64,000 nt of DNA from NCBI RefSeq assembly GCF_900109355.1, contig NZ_FOBF01000030.1, forward strand, positions 21,185 through 85,184, written 5' to 3'. Below, piece by piece: positions 33,328 through 40,530 of the stretch (its first letter is position 1; the number at the start of each line of letters is the position of its first letter). The translations under genes were made by a program, and so were the position numbers. Source of the DNA: Nonomuraea pusilla (GTDB lineage Bacteria > Actinomycetota > Actinomycetes > Streptosporangiales > Streptosporangiaceae). The notes below the pieces were generated by a model. That model did no database searches. It had not been told where the DNA came from and saw nothing but the letters and a program-made list of their open reading frames with translations.

Positions 33328-34859
33328 TGAGCAGCGACAAGGCCAGGACCAGGGCACACGGGACGGAGATCCTGCGGGCCGAGGGGCTGCGCAAGGGCTT
33401 CCCCGGCGTGCAGGCCCTCGACGGGGTCGACCTGACCCTGCGCGCCGGCGAGGTGCACGTCCTGCTCGGCGAGAACGGCGCGGGCAAGAGCACCCTCATC
33501 AAGATCCTGTCGGGCGCGTACCGGCCGGACGCCGGCCGGGTGCTGGTGGACGGGCAGCCGGTGGAGATCCGCGGCGCGGGCGACGCGCAGCGGCTCGGCA
33601 TCGCCACCATCTACCAGGAGTTCAACCTCGTCCCCCAGCTCACCGTCGCCGAGAACCTGTCGCTGGGCCGCCCGCCCCGCAGGTTCGGCCTGGTGGACCG
33701 CAAGCGCATGATCGAGCAGGCCGAGGCGCTGCTCGACCGGGTCGGCGTGGACGTCGACCCGCGCACGCCCGTCGGCCGGCTCGGCATCGCTCGCATGCAG
33801 ATGGTGGAGATCGCCAAGGCGCTCGCGCTCGACGCCCGCGTCCTCATCATGGACGAGCCCACCGCGGTGCTCACCACGGGCGAGGTGGAGAAGCTGTTCG
33901 CCATCGTCCGGCAACTGCGCGACGACGGCGTGTCCATCGTGTTCATCACGCACCACCTGGAGGAGATCGCCGAGATCGGCGACCGGGTGACCGTGCTGCG
34001 CGACGGCAGGTCCGTGGCCGAGGTGCCCGCGGGCACCCCGCAGGACGAGCTGATCGGCGTCATGGTCGGCCGCCCCATCGACCAGCAGTACCCCCGGCAG
34101 GCCGCCGGGCGGGGCGAGCCCCTGCTGAAGGTCTCCGGGCTCACCAGGACCGGCGTCTTCGACGACGTGTCGTTCGAGGTGCGCGCCGGCGAGGTGGTCG
34201 GCGTGGCCGGGCTGGTCGGCGCGGGCCGCACCGAGGTGGCGAGGGCCGTCTTCGGCGCCGACTCCTACGACGCGGGCGAGGTGGTCGTGCGCGGCAGGCG
34301 GCTGCCCAAGGGCGACGTCCACGCCGCCATGGAGGCCGGGCTCGGCCTCGTGCCCGAGGACCGCAAGGGCCAGGGGCTGGTGCTGGGCGCCGACATCGGC
34401 GAGAACCTGGGCCTCGTCACCATGCGCGCCGCCACCAGGGCCGGCTTCGTCGACCGCGCCGGCCAGCGCGGCGCCGCCGCCAAAGTGGCCGAGCAGCTCG
34501 GCATCCGCATGACCGGGCTGGACCAGGAGGTCCGCACGCTGTCGGGCGGCAACCAGCAGAAGGTGGTCATCGGCAAGTGGCTCGTGGCCGACGCCCACGT
34601 GCTCATCCTCGACGAACCCACCCGCGGCATCGACGTGGGGGCGAAGGTCGAGATCTACCAGCTCGTCAACGAGCTCACCGCCGCCGGGCGGGCAGTGCTC
34701 ATGATCTCCAGCGACCTGCCGGAGATCCTCGGGATGAGCGACCGGATTCTGGTCATGGCGCGGGGGCGGCTCGTCGGCGAGCTGCCCGCGGCCGGGACCA
34801 CGCAGGACGACGTGATGGCGCTGGCGGTCACGGAGGTGGAGGGTTCTCGTGTCCAGTAA
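33324..34859 (+). CDS. rbsA: Ribose ABC transporter ATP-binding protein RbsA
   Basis: A 511-residue double ATPase of the sugar CUT2 family. The first nucleotide-binding half has LLGENGAGKSTLIKIL and LIMDEPTAVLTTGE. The second has a degenerate Walker A (GLVGAGRTEVARAVFG), as is usual for RbsA, plus TLSGGNQQKVVIGKWL and LILDEPTRGIDVG. It drives uptake of ribose or a related sugar with RbsC and RbsB at the membrane. Its ATG overlaps the repressor stop (ATGA); a second ATG follows at once. Confidence 0.93.
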   Translation: MMSSDKARTRAHGTEILRAEGLRKGFPGVQALDGVDLTLRAGEVHVLLGENGAGKSTLIKILSGAYRPDAGRVLVDGQPVEIRGAGDAQRLGIATIYQEFNLVPQLTVAENLSLGRPPRRFGLVDRKRMIEQAEALLDRVGVDVDPRTPVGRLGIARMQMVEIAKALALDARVLIMDEPTAVLTTGEVEKLFAIVRQLRDDGVSIVFITHHLEEIAEIGDRVTVLRDGRSVAEVPAGTPQDELIGVMVGRPIDQQYPRQAAGRGEPLLKVSGLTRTGVFDDVSFEVRAGEVVGVAGLVGAGRTEVARAVFGADSYDAGEVVVRGRRLPKGDVHAAMEAGLGLVPEDRKGQGLVLGADIGENLGLVTMRAATRAGFVDRAGQRGAAAKVAEQLGIRMTGLDQEVRTLSGGNQQKVVIGKWLVADAHVLILDEPTRGIDVGAKVEIYQLVNELTAAGRAVLMISSDLPEILGMSDRILVMARGRLVGELPAAGTTQDDVMALAVTEVEGSRVQ

Positions 34860-35811
34860 TGTGCTCGCCCGGCGGTCTCCGGCCGCGTCGTGGTTCGCGG
34901 AGAACGGCGCGCTGGTCGCGCTCGTCGTGCTGGTCGTGGCGCTGTCGCTGCTGTCGGCCGACTTCCTCAGCGTCACGAACCTGCTCAACGTGGGCGTCCA
35001 GGCGGCCGTCACCGCGATCCTCGCCTTCGGCGCCACCTTCGTGATCGTCACCGGCGGCATCGACCTGTCCGTCGGCTCGGTCGCCGCGCTGTCGGCGATC
35101 GTCCTGGCCTGGACCGCGACCTCCGCCGGGCTGCCCTGGCCGGTGGCCACCGCCGTCTCCCTGGCCGTCGGCGTGGTGTGCGGGCTGGTCAACGCGGCGC
35201 TCATCGCGTACGGCAAGCTCCCGCCGTTCATCGCGACCCTGGCCATGCTCGGCATCGCCCGCGGCCTGGCCCTCGTCATCTCCCAGGGCAGCCCGATCGC
35301 CATGCCGGACGCGGTCTCCACCCTGGGCGGCACCTTCGGCGACTACCTGCCGATCCCCGTGGTCGTCATGGTGATCATGGGGCTGATCGCGGCCGTGGTG
35401 CTCAACCGCACCTACCCCGGCCGCGCCATGTACGCGATCGGCGGCAACGAGGAGGCCGCGCGCCTGTCCGGCATCAAGGTGAACAGGCAGAAGCTCATCA
35501 CGTACGCGCTGTCCGGCGCGTTCGCGGCGGTCGCCGGGATCGTGCTGGCCAGCCGCCTCGCCTCGGCGCAGCCGCAGGCCGCCGCCGGCTACGAGCTCGA
35601 CGCCATCGCGGCCGTCGTGATCGGCGGCGCCAGCCTGTCCGGCGGCAAGGGCCGGGCGCTCGGCACGTTCGTCGGCGCGCTCATCCTGGCCGTGCTGCGC
35701 AACGGGCTGAACCTCCTGTCGGTCTCGGCCTTCTGGCAGCAGGTCGTGATCGGCGTGGTGATCGCGCTCGCCGTGCTCGTGGACACCCTGCGGCGCAGGG
35801 GAACCAACTAG
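34849..35811 (+). CDS. rbsC: Ribose ABC transporter permease RbsC
   Basis: A 320-residue CUT2 permease with about eight to ten helices. Family marks are FVIVTGGIDLSVGSVAALSA, GLVNAALIAYGKLPPFIATL and the cytoplasmic YAIGGNEEAARLSGIKVNR loop that contacts the ATPase. The GTG start overlaps the end of rbsA by 11 bases and follows GGAGG at suitable spacing. Length is normal for RbsC. Confidence 0.94.
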   Translation: MSSNVLARRSPAASWFAENGALVALVVLVVALSLLSADFLSVTNLLNVGVQAAVTAILAFGATFVIVTGGIDLSVGSVAALSAIVLAWTATSAGLPWPVATAVSLAVGVVCGLVNAALIAYGKLPPFIATLAMLGIARGLALVISQGSPIAMPDAVSTLGGTFGDYLPIPVVVMVIMGLIAAVVLNRTYPGRAMYAIGGNEEAARLSGIKVNRQKLITYALSGAFAAVAGIVLASRLASAQPQAAAGYELDAIAAVVIGGASLSGGKGRALGTFVGALILAVLRNGLNLLSVSAFWQQVVIGVVIALAVLVDTLRRRGTN

Positions 35812-35824
35812 AAAGGGAAAGATC

Positions 35825-36766
35825 ATGCGGATTCCCGCGATTGTCATGGCCGGTGCGGCGCTCACCCTCGGTCTGGCCGCCTGCGGTTCGTCCGGCGGCG
35901 GCGGGTCTGCGGGCTCCTCCGGCGGCGGGGACATCAAGATCGGCATGTCGGTGTCGACGCTGAACAACCCGTACTTCGTCCAGCTCCGCGACGGCGCGCA
36001 GGCGCAGGCGCAGAAGCTCGGCGTCTCGCTCACCGTCACCGACGCGCAGAACGACGCCTCCCAGCAGGTGAACCAGGTTCAGAACTTCACCAGCCAGAAC
36101 ATGAAGGCGATCATCATCAACCCGGTCGACTCCGACGCGGCGGCCCCGGCCGTCAAGGCGGCCGACCGGGTCAAGATCCCGGTCATCGCGGCCGACCGCG
36201 GCGTCAACGGCGCCGACGTGGCCCAGACGGTGGCGTCCGACAACGTGGCGGGCGGCAAGCTCGCCGCCGAGCAGCTCGCCAAGGACATGGGCGAGAAGGG
36301 CAGCGTGGTCGTGCTCCAGGGCACGCCGGGCACGTCCGCGTCGCGCGACCGCGGCCAGGGTTTCGAGCAGGGCATCGCCGCGTTCCCCGGCATCAAGGTC
36401 GTCGCCAAGCAGCCGGCCGACTTCGACAGGACCAAGGGCCTCGATGTCATGACCAACCTGCTGCAGTCCCACCCGGACGTGACCGGCGTGTTCGCCGAGA
36501 ACGATGAGATGGCGCTGGGCGCGATCAAGGCGCTGGGCGCGAAGGCGGGGCAGCAGGTCAAGGTCGTCGGCTTCGACGGCACCCCCGACGGGCTGAAGGC
36601 GGTGCAGGCGGGCACGCTGGCCGCCAGCGTCGCCCAGCAGCCCAAGCTGCTCGGCCAGCAGGCCGTGGACGCCGCCGTCAAGGCGGCCAAGGGCGAGACC
36701 GTGGAGAAGACGGTGGCCGTGCCGGTGAAGGTCGCGACCAAGGAGAACGTCGCGGAGTTCGAGTGA
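35825..36766 (+). CDS. rbsB: Ribose-binding lipoprotein RbsB
   Basis: A 313-residue sugar-binding protein. The signal ends in LGLAAC, a lipobox, followed by a flexible Gly/Ser linker. The mature fold is Peripla_BP_4: IGMSVSTLNNPYFVQLRDGA, IIINPVDSDAAAPAVKAA, VIAADRGVNG and VVGFDGTPDGLKAVQAG, all close to E. coli RbsB. It is tethered to the outer membrane face and delivers sugar to RbsC. It begins 13 bases after rbsC and overlaps rbsD by four. Confidence 0.94.
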   Translation: MRIPAIVMAGAALTLGLAACGSSGGGGSAGSSGGGDIKIGMSVSTLNNPYFVQLRDGAQAQAQKLGVSLTVTDAQNDASQQVNQVQNFTSQNMKAIIINPVDSDAAAPAVKAADRVKIPVIAADRGVNGADVAQTVASDNVAGGKLAAEQLAKDMGEKGSVVVLQGTPGTSASRDRGQGFEQGIAAFPGIKVVAKQPADFDRTKGLDVMTNLLQSHPDVTGVFAENDEMALGAIKALGAKAGQQVKVVGFDGTPDGLKAVQAGTLAASVAQQPKLLGQQAVDAAVKAAKGETVEKTVAVPVKVATKENVAEFE

Positions 36767-37152
36767 AGCGCTCGGGGATACTGAACGCCGACCTGGCGGG
36801 CGCGCTCGCCAGGCTCGGCCACACCGACCACGTGCTGGTCTGCGACAGCGGCATGCCGCTGCCGCCGGGGGTGCCGGTCGTCGACCTGGCCTTCCTGCCC
36901 GGCATCCCGTCGTTCGCCGACGTCCTCGACGGGCTGCTCGCCGAACTGGTCGTCGAGGGCGCGACGGCGGCCGAGGAGGTGCGGGCGGTGAACCCGGGCT
37001 GCGCGGCGCTGCTCGGCTCCCGGCTGCCCGGACTCACCCTGGTGCCGCACGAGGAGCTGAAACGCCTGTCGGCTGGCGCCCGCCTGGTGGTGCGCACCGG
37101 CGAGGCCAGACCGTACGCGAACGTCCTGCTCCGCTGCGGCGTCGCCTTCTGA
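36763..37152 (+). CDS. rbsD: D-ribose pyranase RbsD
   Basis: A 129-residue RbsD/FucU protein that interconverts pyranose and furanose forms of ribose in the cytoplasm. The opening KRSGILNADLAGALARLGHT contains the family lysine and the catalytic-site histidine, DSGMPLPPGVPVVDLAF is the second signature, and the end RTGEARPYANVLLRCGV the third. The GTG overlaps the rbsB stop (GTGA). It supports ribose as the operon substrate. No ribokinase gene follows. The 3' end lies in a 48-bp tandem duplication. Confidence 0.94.
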   Translation: MKRSGILNADLAGALARLGHTDHVLVCDSGMPLPPGVPVVDLAFLPGIPSFADVLDGLLAELVVEGATAAEEVRAVNPGCAALLGSRLPGLTLVPHEELKRLSAGARLVVRTGEARPYANVLLRCGVAF

Positions 37153-37234
37153 AAAGCCCGGCACCCTCCGCTCAGGCGGTCGCGCCGCGTCGCCTTCCAG
37201 AACACCCCCCGCCCTCCGCTCAGGCGGTGGCGCC
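37139..37234. repeat. 48-bp tandem duplication at convergent gene ends
   Basis: Unit A (37139-37186) and unit B (37187-37234) are directly adjacent and equal in length. Both begin GCGTCGCCTTC and end with a 23-base block, CCCTCCGCTCAGGCGGT plus SGCGCC; the 14 bases between them have diverged. Unit A holds the rbsD stop codon and unit B the stop of the SDR gene, so the duplication separated two gene ends that once lay closer together. Confidence 0.8.
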
Positions 37235-37981
37235 GCCGTCGATGACGTGGTCGTGGCCGACGACGAAGGCCGACTCCGGGGCCGACAGCCACAGCACCGC
37301 CGCGGCGATCTCCTCCGGGGTGGCCACGCGGCCGATGGGCAGCGCGTCCCGCATCCGCTCGTCGCGCTCCTCCTTCGTCTCCCCCGGCCGCGCGGACATC
37401 GGCGTGTCGATGGGGCCGGGGCTGACGGCGTTGATCCTGACGCCGTCGCCGATGTGGTCGCGGGCCGCCGTGCGGGTCAGCGACGAGACCGCGGCCTTGG
37501 ACGCGGCGTACGCGCTCGCCCCCGCCAGCCGCCAGTGGGCGCCCACGTTGGACGCCACGTTCACGATCGCGCCGCCCCCGTGCGCGCGCATGTGCGCGAT
37601 CTCGTGCTTCATGCTGAGGAACACGCCCTTGAGGTTCACGGCGAGCACCTGGTCCCAGGTGTCCTCGTCGTAGTCGGCCACCGGGGCGAACCCACCGAAG
37701 ATCCCGGCGGCGTTGCAGGCGACGTGGAGCCCGCCGTATCGGGTGACGGCGGCGTCCACCATGGTCGCCGCCTCGGCGGACCTCGTGACGTCGCAGGCGA
37801 ACGCGCTCGCCCGGCCGCCGTCCTCCTCGATCGTCTTGACCAGCTCCGCGAGCCTGCCCTCGTCGCGCCCGGCCACCAGCACGGCGGCGCCCTCGCCCGC
37901 GTACGCCCTGGCGACGGCGCCGCCCGTGACGCCGCTCGCGCCGGTGACGAGCGCGACCTTCCCCGCGAAACGACCAGCCAT
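37220..37981 (-). CDS. Short-chain dehydrogenase/reductase
   Basis: A 253-residue classical SDR. ALVTGASGVTGGAVARAY is the cofactor loop, CNAAGIFGG the NAG motif, and the catalytic set is Ser in NVASNVG, then Tyr and Lys in SAYAASKAA. The ending VVGHDHVIDGGATA is standard for FabG-like enzymes. AGRDEG after strand two suggests NADP(H). ATG 37981 was taken because GGAG precedes it by seven bases; an in-frame ATG 12 bases earlier is possible. It follows the tetR by 29 bases with an operator-like palindrome between them. Substrate unknown. Confidence 0.9.
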   Translation of the reverse strand: MAGRFAGKVALVTGASGVTGGAVARAYAGEGAAVLVAGRDEGRLAELVKTIEEDGGRASAFACDVTRSAEAATMVDAAVTRYGGLHVACNAAGIFGGFAPVADYDEDTWDQVLAVNLKGVFLSMKHEIAHMRAHGGGAIVNVASNVGAHWRLAGASAYAASKAAVSSLTRTAARDHIGDGVRINAVSPGPIDTPMSARPGETKEERDERMRDALPIGRVATPEEIAAAVLWLSAPESAFVVGHDHVIDGGATA

Positions 37982-37997
37982 CACACACTCCATTACT

Positions 37998-38011
37998 AGA
38001 TCGATCGGTCT
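37998..38011. promoter_or_regulatory. Operator-like palindrome between tetR and SDR
   Basis: AGATCGATCGGTCT is a 14-bp palindrome with one imperfect pair. The same core, GANCGATCGGTC, recurs upstream of the tetR at 38613-38624. Its position 16 bases before the SDR start suggests that the regulator also acts on the SDR alone. Confidence 0.5.
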
Positions 38012-38589
38012 CAAAACCGGAGGGCATCCATCGCCCGGTCCACGGCGGCGCGCAGGCGGCGCTCGTCCGGGTCGGCCCTGCCGAGCACCCGGACGCCCTG
38101 CAGCAGCACCAGCAGGAAGGAGGCCAGCGCGGACGGGTCCTTGTCGCGCGGGATCTCGCCCTGCGCGCGGGCCCTGGTCAGCGCCGAGGCGAGCGCCGTC
38201 TCCAGCTGCGCCCAGCTCGCCACGACCTTCCTGGCCACCTCGGGGTCGCGCGGCGCCAGCTCCACGGCCGAGTTGACCACCATGCAGCCCCTGCGCCGCT
38301 CGTCGGCCAGGCACTCGGCCACGTACGCGTCGAAGAAGGCCCGCACCGCGGGCAGCGCCGGACCCGGCTGCGACAGCACCTCCACCACGTCGCGCCTGCC
38401 CAGGTAGCGCTCCAGCGCCTTCATGTACAGCTCGTGCTTGCCGCCGAACGTGCCGTAGATGCTCGCGCGCGCGATGCCGAGCCGTTCCACCAGGTCGGCC
38501 ATCGACGTCGCCTCGTAGCCGCGCTCCCAGAACAGGTCGAGCGCGCGGTCGAGCACGACGTCGGGATCGAACTCCTTCGTCCTCGCCAC
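38011..38589 (-). CDS. TetR family regulator upstream of the SDR
   Basis: A 192-residue TetR protein. The DNA-binding domain spans about residues 8-52 (ATSMADLVERLGIARASIYG then TFGGKHELYMKAL), and the ligand domain carries the DERRRGCMVVNSAVELAPRD stretch of the TetR_C_16/NemR-like group, in which a cysteine sits near the pocket. Such regulators often respond to electrophiles and control reductases, which fits the SDR gene just downstream. A matching palindrome precedes each of the two genes. Confidence 0.9.
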   Translation of the reverse strand: MARTKEFDPDVVLDRALDLFWERGYEATSMADLVERLGIARASIYGTFGGKHELYMKALERYLGRRDVVEVLSQPGPALPAVRAFFDAYVAECLADERRRGCMVVNSAVELAPRDPEVARKVVASWAQLETALASALTRARAQGEIPRDKDPSALASFLLVLLQGVRVLGRADPDERRLRAAVDRAMDALRF

Positions 38590-38612
38590 GGACAGGACGG
38601 TAGCACTATCCA

Positions 38613-38624
38613 GAACGATCGGTC
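38613..38624. promoter_or_regulatory. Operator-like palindrome upstream of tetR
   Basis: GAACGATCGGTC is a 12-bp palindrome with one imperfect pair, 24 bases before the tetR ATG. It shares ten of twelve positions with the site at 37998-38011. Autoregulation by the TetR protein is the inference. Confidence 0.5.
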
Positions 38625-38748
38625 AAAAATCACCCCGGCTCCGGCTTGAGCCGTCCGTCGCGAAGGCACCGCGCCATGGAGCCCGCGCCGACTGCCTGGC
38701 CGTCGCGCTCCGCGCGCACCGCGACGGACGGCCCCGGGCGGCGTGTGG

Positions 38749-39132
38749 CTACGCGCCGGGTTCGCGGAAGTCTGGGTTGTCCTCGTCGGGGCCGGGCGGC
38801 GTCTGGGTCAGGAAGCCGAGCGGCGCCTCGTTCTCCACGGCGCGTTCCGCCTCCGGGGTCTCCTCCACCGGGGTCCGCTGGGCGGGCACGCCCAGGAGGC
38901 CGATGCTGTCCTGCTCCCCCCGGCTGCGGATGACGTCGTTGATCGCCCCCATGAGCTCCTGCCTGGTGTACTCCCCCTCCGGCAGCTCGTTCAGATGGGT
39001 CATCATGTCGGCGGGCAGGTGCACGTCGTCGGACACCTGGACGTACACCTCACGCAGCGGCACCCGGTCGCGGCCGTGGAAGGCCTGGTCGATGGCGTGC
39101 TGCAGCTCGTCGAGCAACGCGTGGTCGGTCAT
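38749..39132 (-). CDS. Acidic small protein of unknown function (127 aa)
   Basis: A 127-residue acidic protein. Its first 75 residues look folded and helical (LLDELQHAIDQAFHGRDRVP; LPADMMTHLNELPEGEYTRQ), and the rest is a Pro/Glu-rich tail. The central part faintly recalls DUF2795 proteins, but I would not assign it. Its ATG overlaps the glycosyltransferase stop by four bases (ATGA), so the two are translated together and may work together. There are no membrane segments or signal. Confidence 0.7.
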   Translation of the reverse strand: MTDHALLDELQHAIDQAFHGRDRVPLREVYVQVSDDVHLPADMMTHLNELPEGEYTRQELMGAINDVIRSRGEQDSIGLLGVPAQRTPVEETPEAERAVENEAPLGFLTQTPPGPDEDNPDFREPGA

Positions 39133-40202
39133 GTCTGTACTCCCCCTCGGGTCAGCAGGTCCTCCGCCTGCTCCAGCACGGCGGTCACCGGCACGTCCGT
39201 CACCCACGAGCCGTCGTGCGCGCAGCGCGGGACCGTGAAGTCCACGCCGCTGGCCCCGCAGTCGGGGCACGCCGTGGTCCAGGAGATCAGCGGCCGGTGC
39301 AGGGTCCTGACGAGGGGACCGGCGTTGATCAGGTTGCCGCACCAGTAGACGGCGACGGTCGGCGTGCCGACGGCGGCGGCCAGGTGGCGCGGGCCCGTGT
39401 CGTTGGCGACCAGCAGGTCGCAGCGCTCGTAGAGCGCGCCGAGCGCGCCGAGCCCGAGCGCGCCCGCGAGCGGGATCGCGGGGCGCCGCATGGCGTCCAC
39501 GACCTCCGTCACGAGGTCCTTGTCCTCCAGCGAGCCGGTCACGACGACCGGGCGGTCGAGCCGGTCGGCCACCTCGGCGAAGCGGCGGGCGGGCCAGCGG
39601 CGGCGCGGGTCCTTCGCGCCCGGGTGGACGGCCACCAGCCCCGGCGGCGGCTCCCCGAACGCGTCGGCCAGCTCCGCCCGGTCGTCGCCGGTCACCTCCA
39701 CGCGGGGCTCCAGCGACCCGGCGGCGCCGCCGACCAGAGCGGCCACCTCCAGGAAGCGCAGCACCTCGTGGTGGTAGTACAGGTACGGCACCCACCGGTC
39801 CAGCGGTTCCGCGTCGGGCGTGCGCAACCCGGCGGTGACCCGGGCGCCGAGCCGCCGTACGAACGGGTTGGAGTTCCTGCCGCCGCCGTGGAGCTGCACC
39901 GCGAGGTCGAACCGCCGCCCGCGCAGCTCCTCGATCAGCGTGTCCGGCGCGGCGTGCCCGCGCTCGGCGGCCGAGACTCCGCTGATGGGCGGCAGCGCCA
40001 CCACTTCGTCCACGGGGCCTGGCCGCCCCGTGAGGAAGTCGGCGTGCCAGGGCGTGCCGAGCAGGGTGAGCGTGGCCTCCGGGTACGCGGCCTTGATCGC
40101 CTCCAGTGCCGGGAGGGTCACGATGAAGTCGCCGATCGCGTTGGCGCGCAGCACGGCGATGCGCCGCACGTCCTCGATCACGCCCTGCCCCGCGCCCTCC
40201 AT
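39129..40202 (-). CDS. Glycosyltransferase family 9 (heptosyltransferase-like)
   Basis: A 357-residue GT-B protein of the family that includes LPS heptosyltransferases. IAVLRANAIGDFIVTLPALE is the N-terminal acceptor motif, VAVHPGAKDPRRRWPARRFA the mid-domain motif, and CDLLVANDTGPRHLAAAVGT the C-terminal donor-binding signature with the D-T-G-P core. A four-cysteine-like end (CPDCGASGVDF) is unusual. ATG 40202 follows GGGGAGGG; the longer frame upstream only translates tandem repeats. It is divergent from the HldE-like gene, and together they suggest a heptose-containing surface or secreted glycan in a Gram-positive. Confidence 0.88.
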   Translation of the reverse strand: MEGAGQGVIEDVRRIAVLRANAIGDFIVTLPALEAIKAAYPEATLTLLGTPWHADFLTGRPGPVDEVVALPPISGVSAAERGHAAPDTLIEELRGRRFDLAVQLHGGGRNSNPFVRRLGARVTAGLRTPDAEPLDRWVPYLYYHHEVLRFLEVAALVGGAAGSLEPRVEVTGDDRAELADAFGEPPPGLVAVHPGAKDPRRRWPARRFAEVADRLDRPVVVTGSLEDKDLVTEVVDAMRRPAIPLAGALGLGALGALYERCDLLVANDTGPRHLAAAVGTPTVAVYWCGNLINAGPLVRTLHRPLISWTTACPDCGASGVDFTVPRCAHDGSWVTDVPVTAVLEQAEDLLTRGGVQT

Positions 40203-40229
40203 GCAGTCGCCCTCCCCTGTCTCCGGCCC

Positions 40230-40400
40230 GATCACCGACCCCAGCTCCAGCCCCAGCTCCAGCCCGAGCTCCGGCACGAGCTCCGGCCGAGTTCCGGCCC
40301 GGCCTTCCGCCCGACGGCCGTCCCGCGCCGCGCCACGGGCACGGCTCAGGCACGGGCCAGGCACAGCTCAGGCACGGCTCCGCGCCGGCGCGCGGGTGCG
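40230..40400. repeat. Tandem repeats upstream of the glycosyltransferase
   Basis: About five 12-bp units of the form CCCAGCTCCAGC or CNGAGCTCCGGC run from roughly 40231 to 40290. A second set built on CACGGGCACGGCTCAGG and CAGGCACAGCTCAGG runs from about 40334 to 40385. They fill much of the 328-base divergent control region between the glycosyltransferase and hldE. No gene is supported there. Confidence 0.65.
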
Positions 40401-40530
40401 CGCCGGACCCCTCTAGCGGCCTGGCTACCCCCCGCCACCCGGCCGTAACGTCTTCACGGAAGGTCCGTGCTCGGGCGCGATTTGTAGCGGTTCGTGTTTG
40501 CTTGGGCGTTCCTCAGGTAGCTCGCCAGTC

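Noticed and set aside
40230..40400. CRISPR-like array
   Set aside because: The repeats are 12 to 17 bases, contiguous and without unique spacers, and no cas genes are near.
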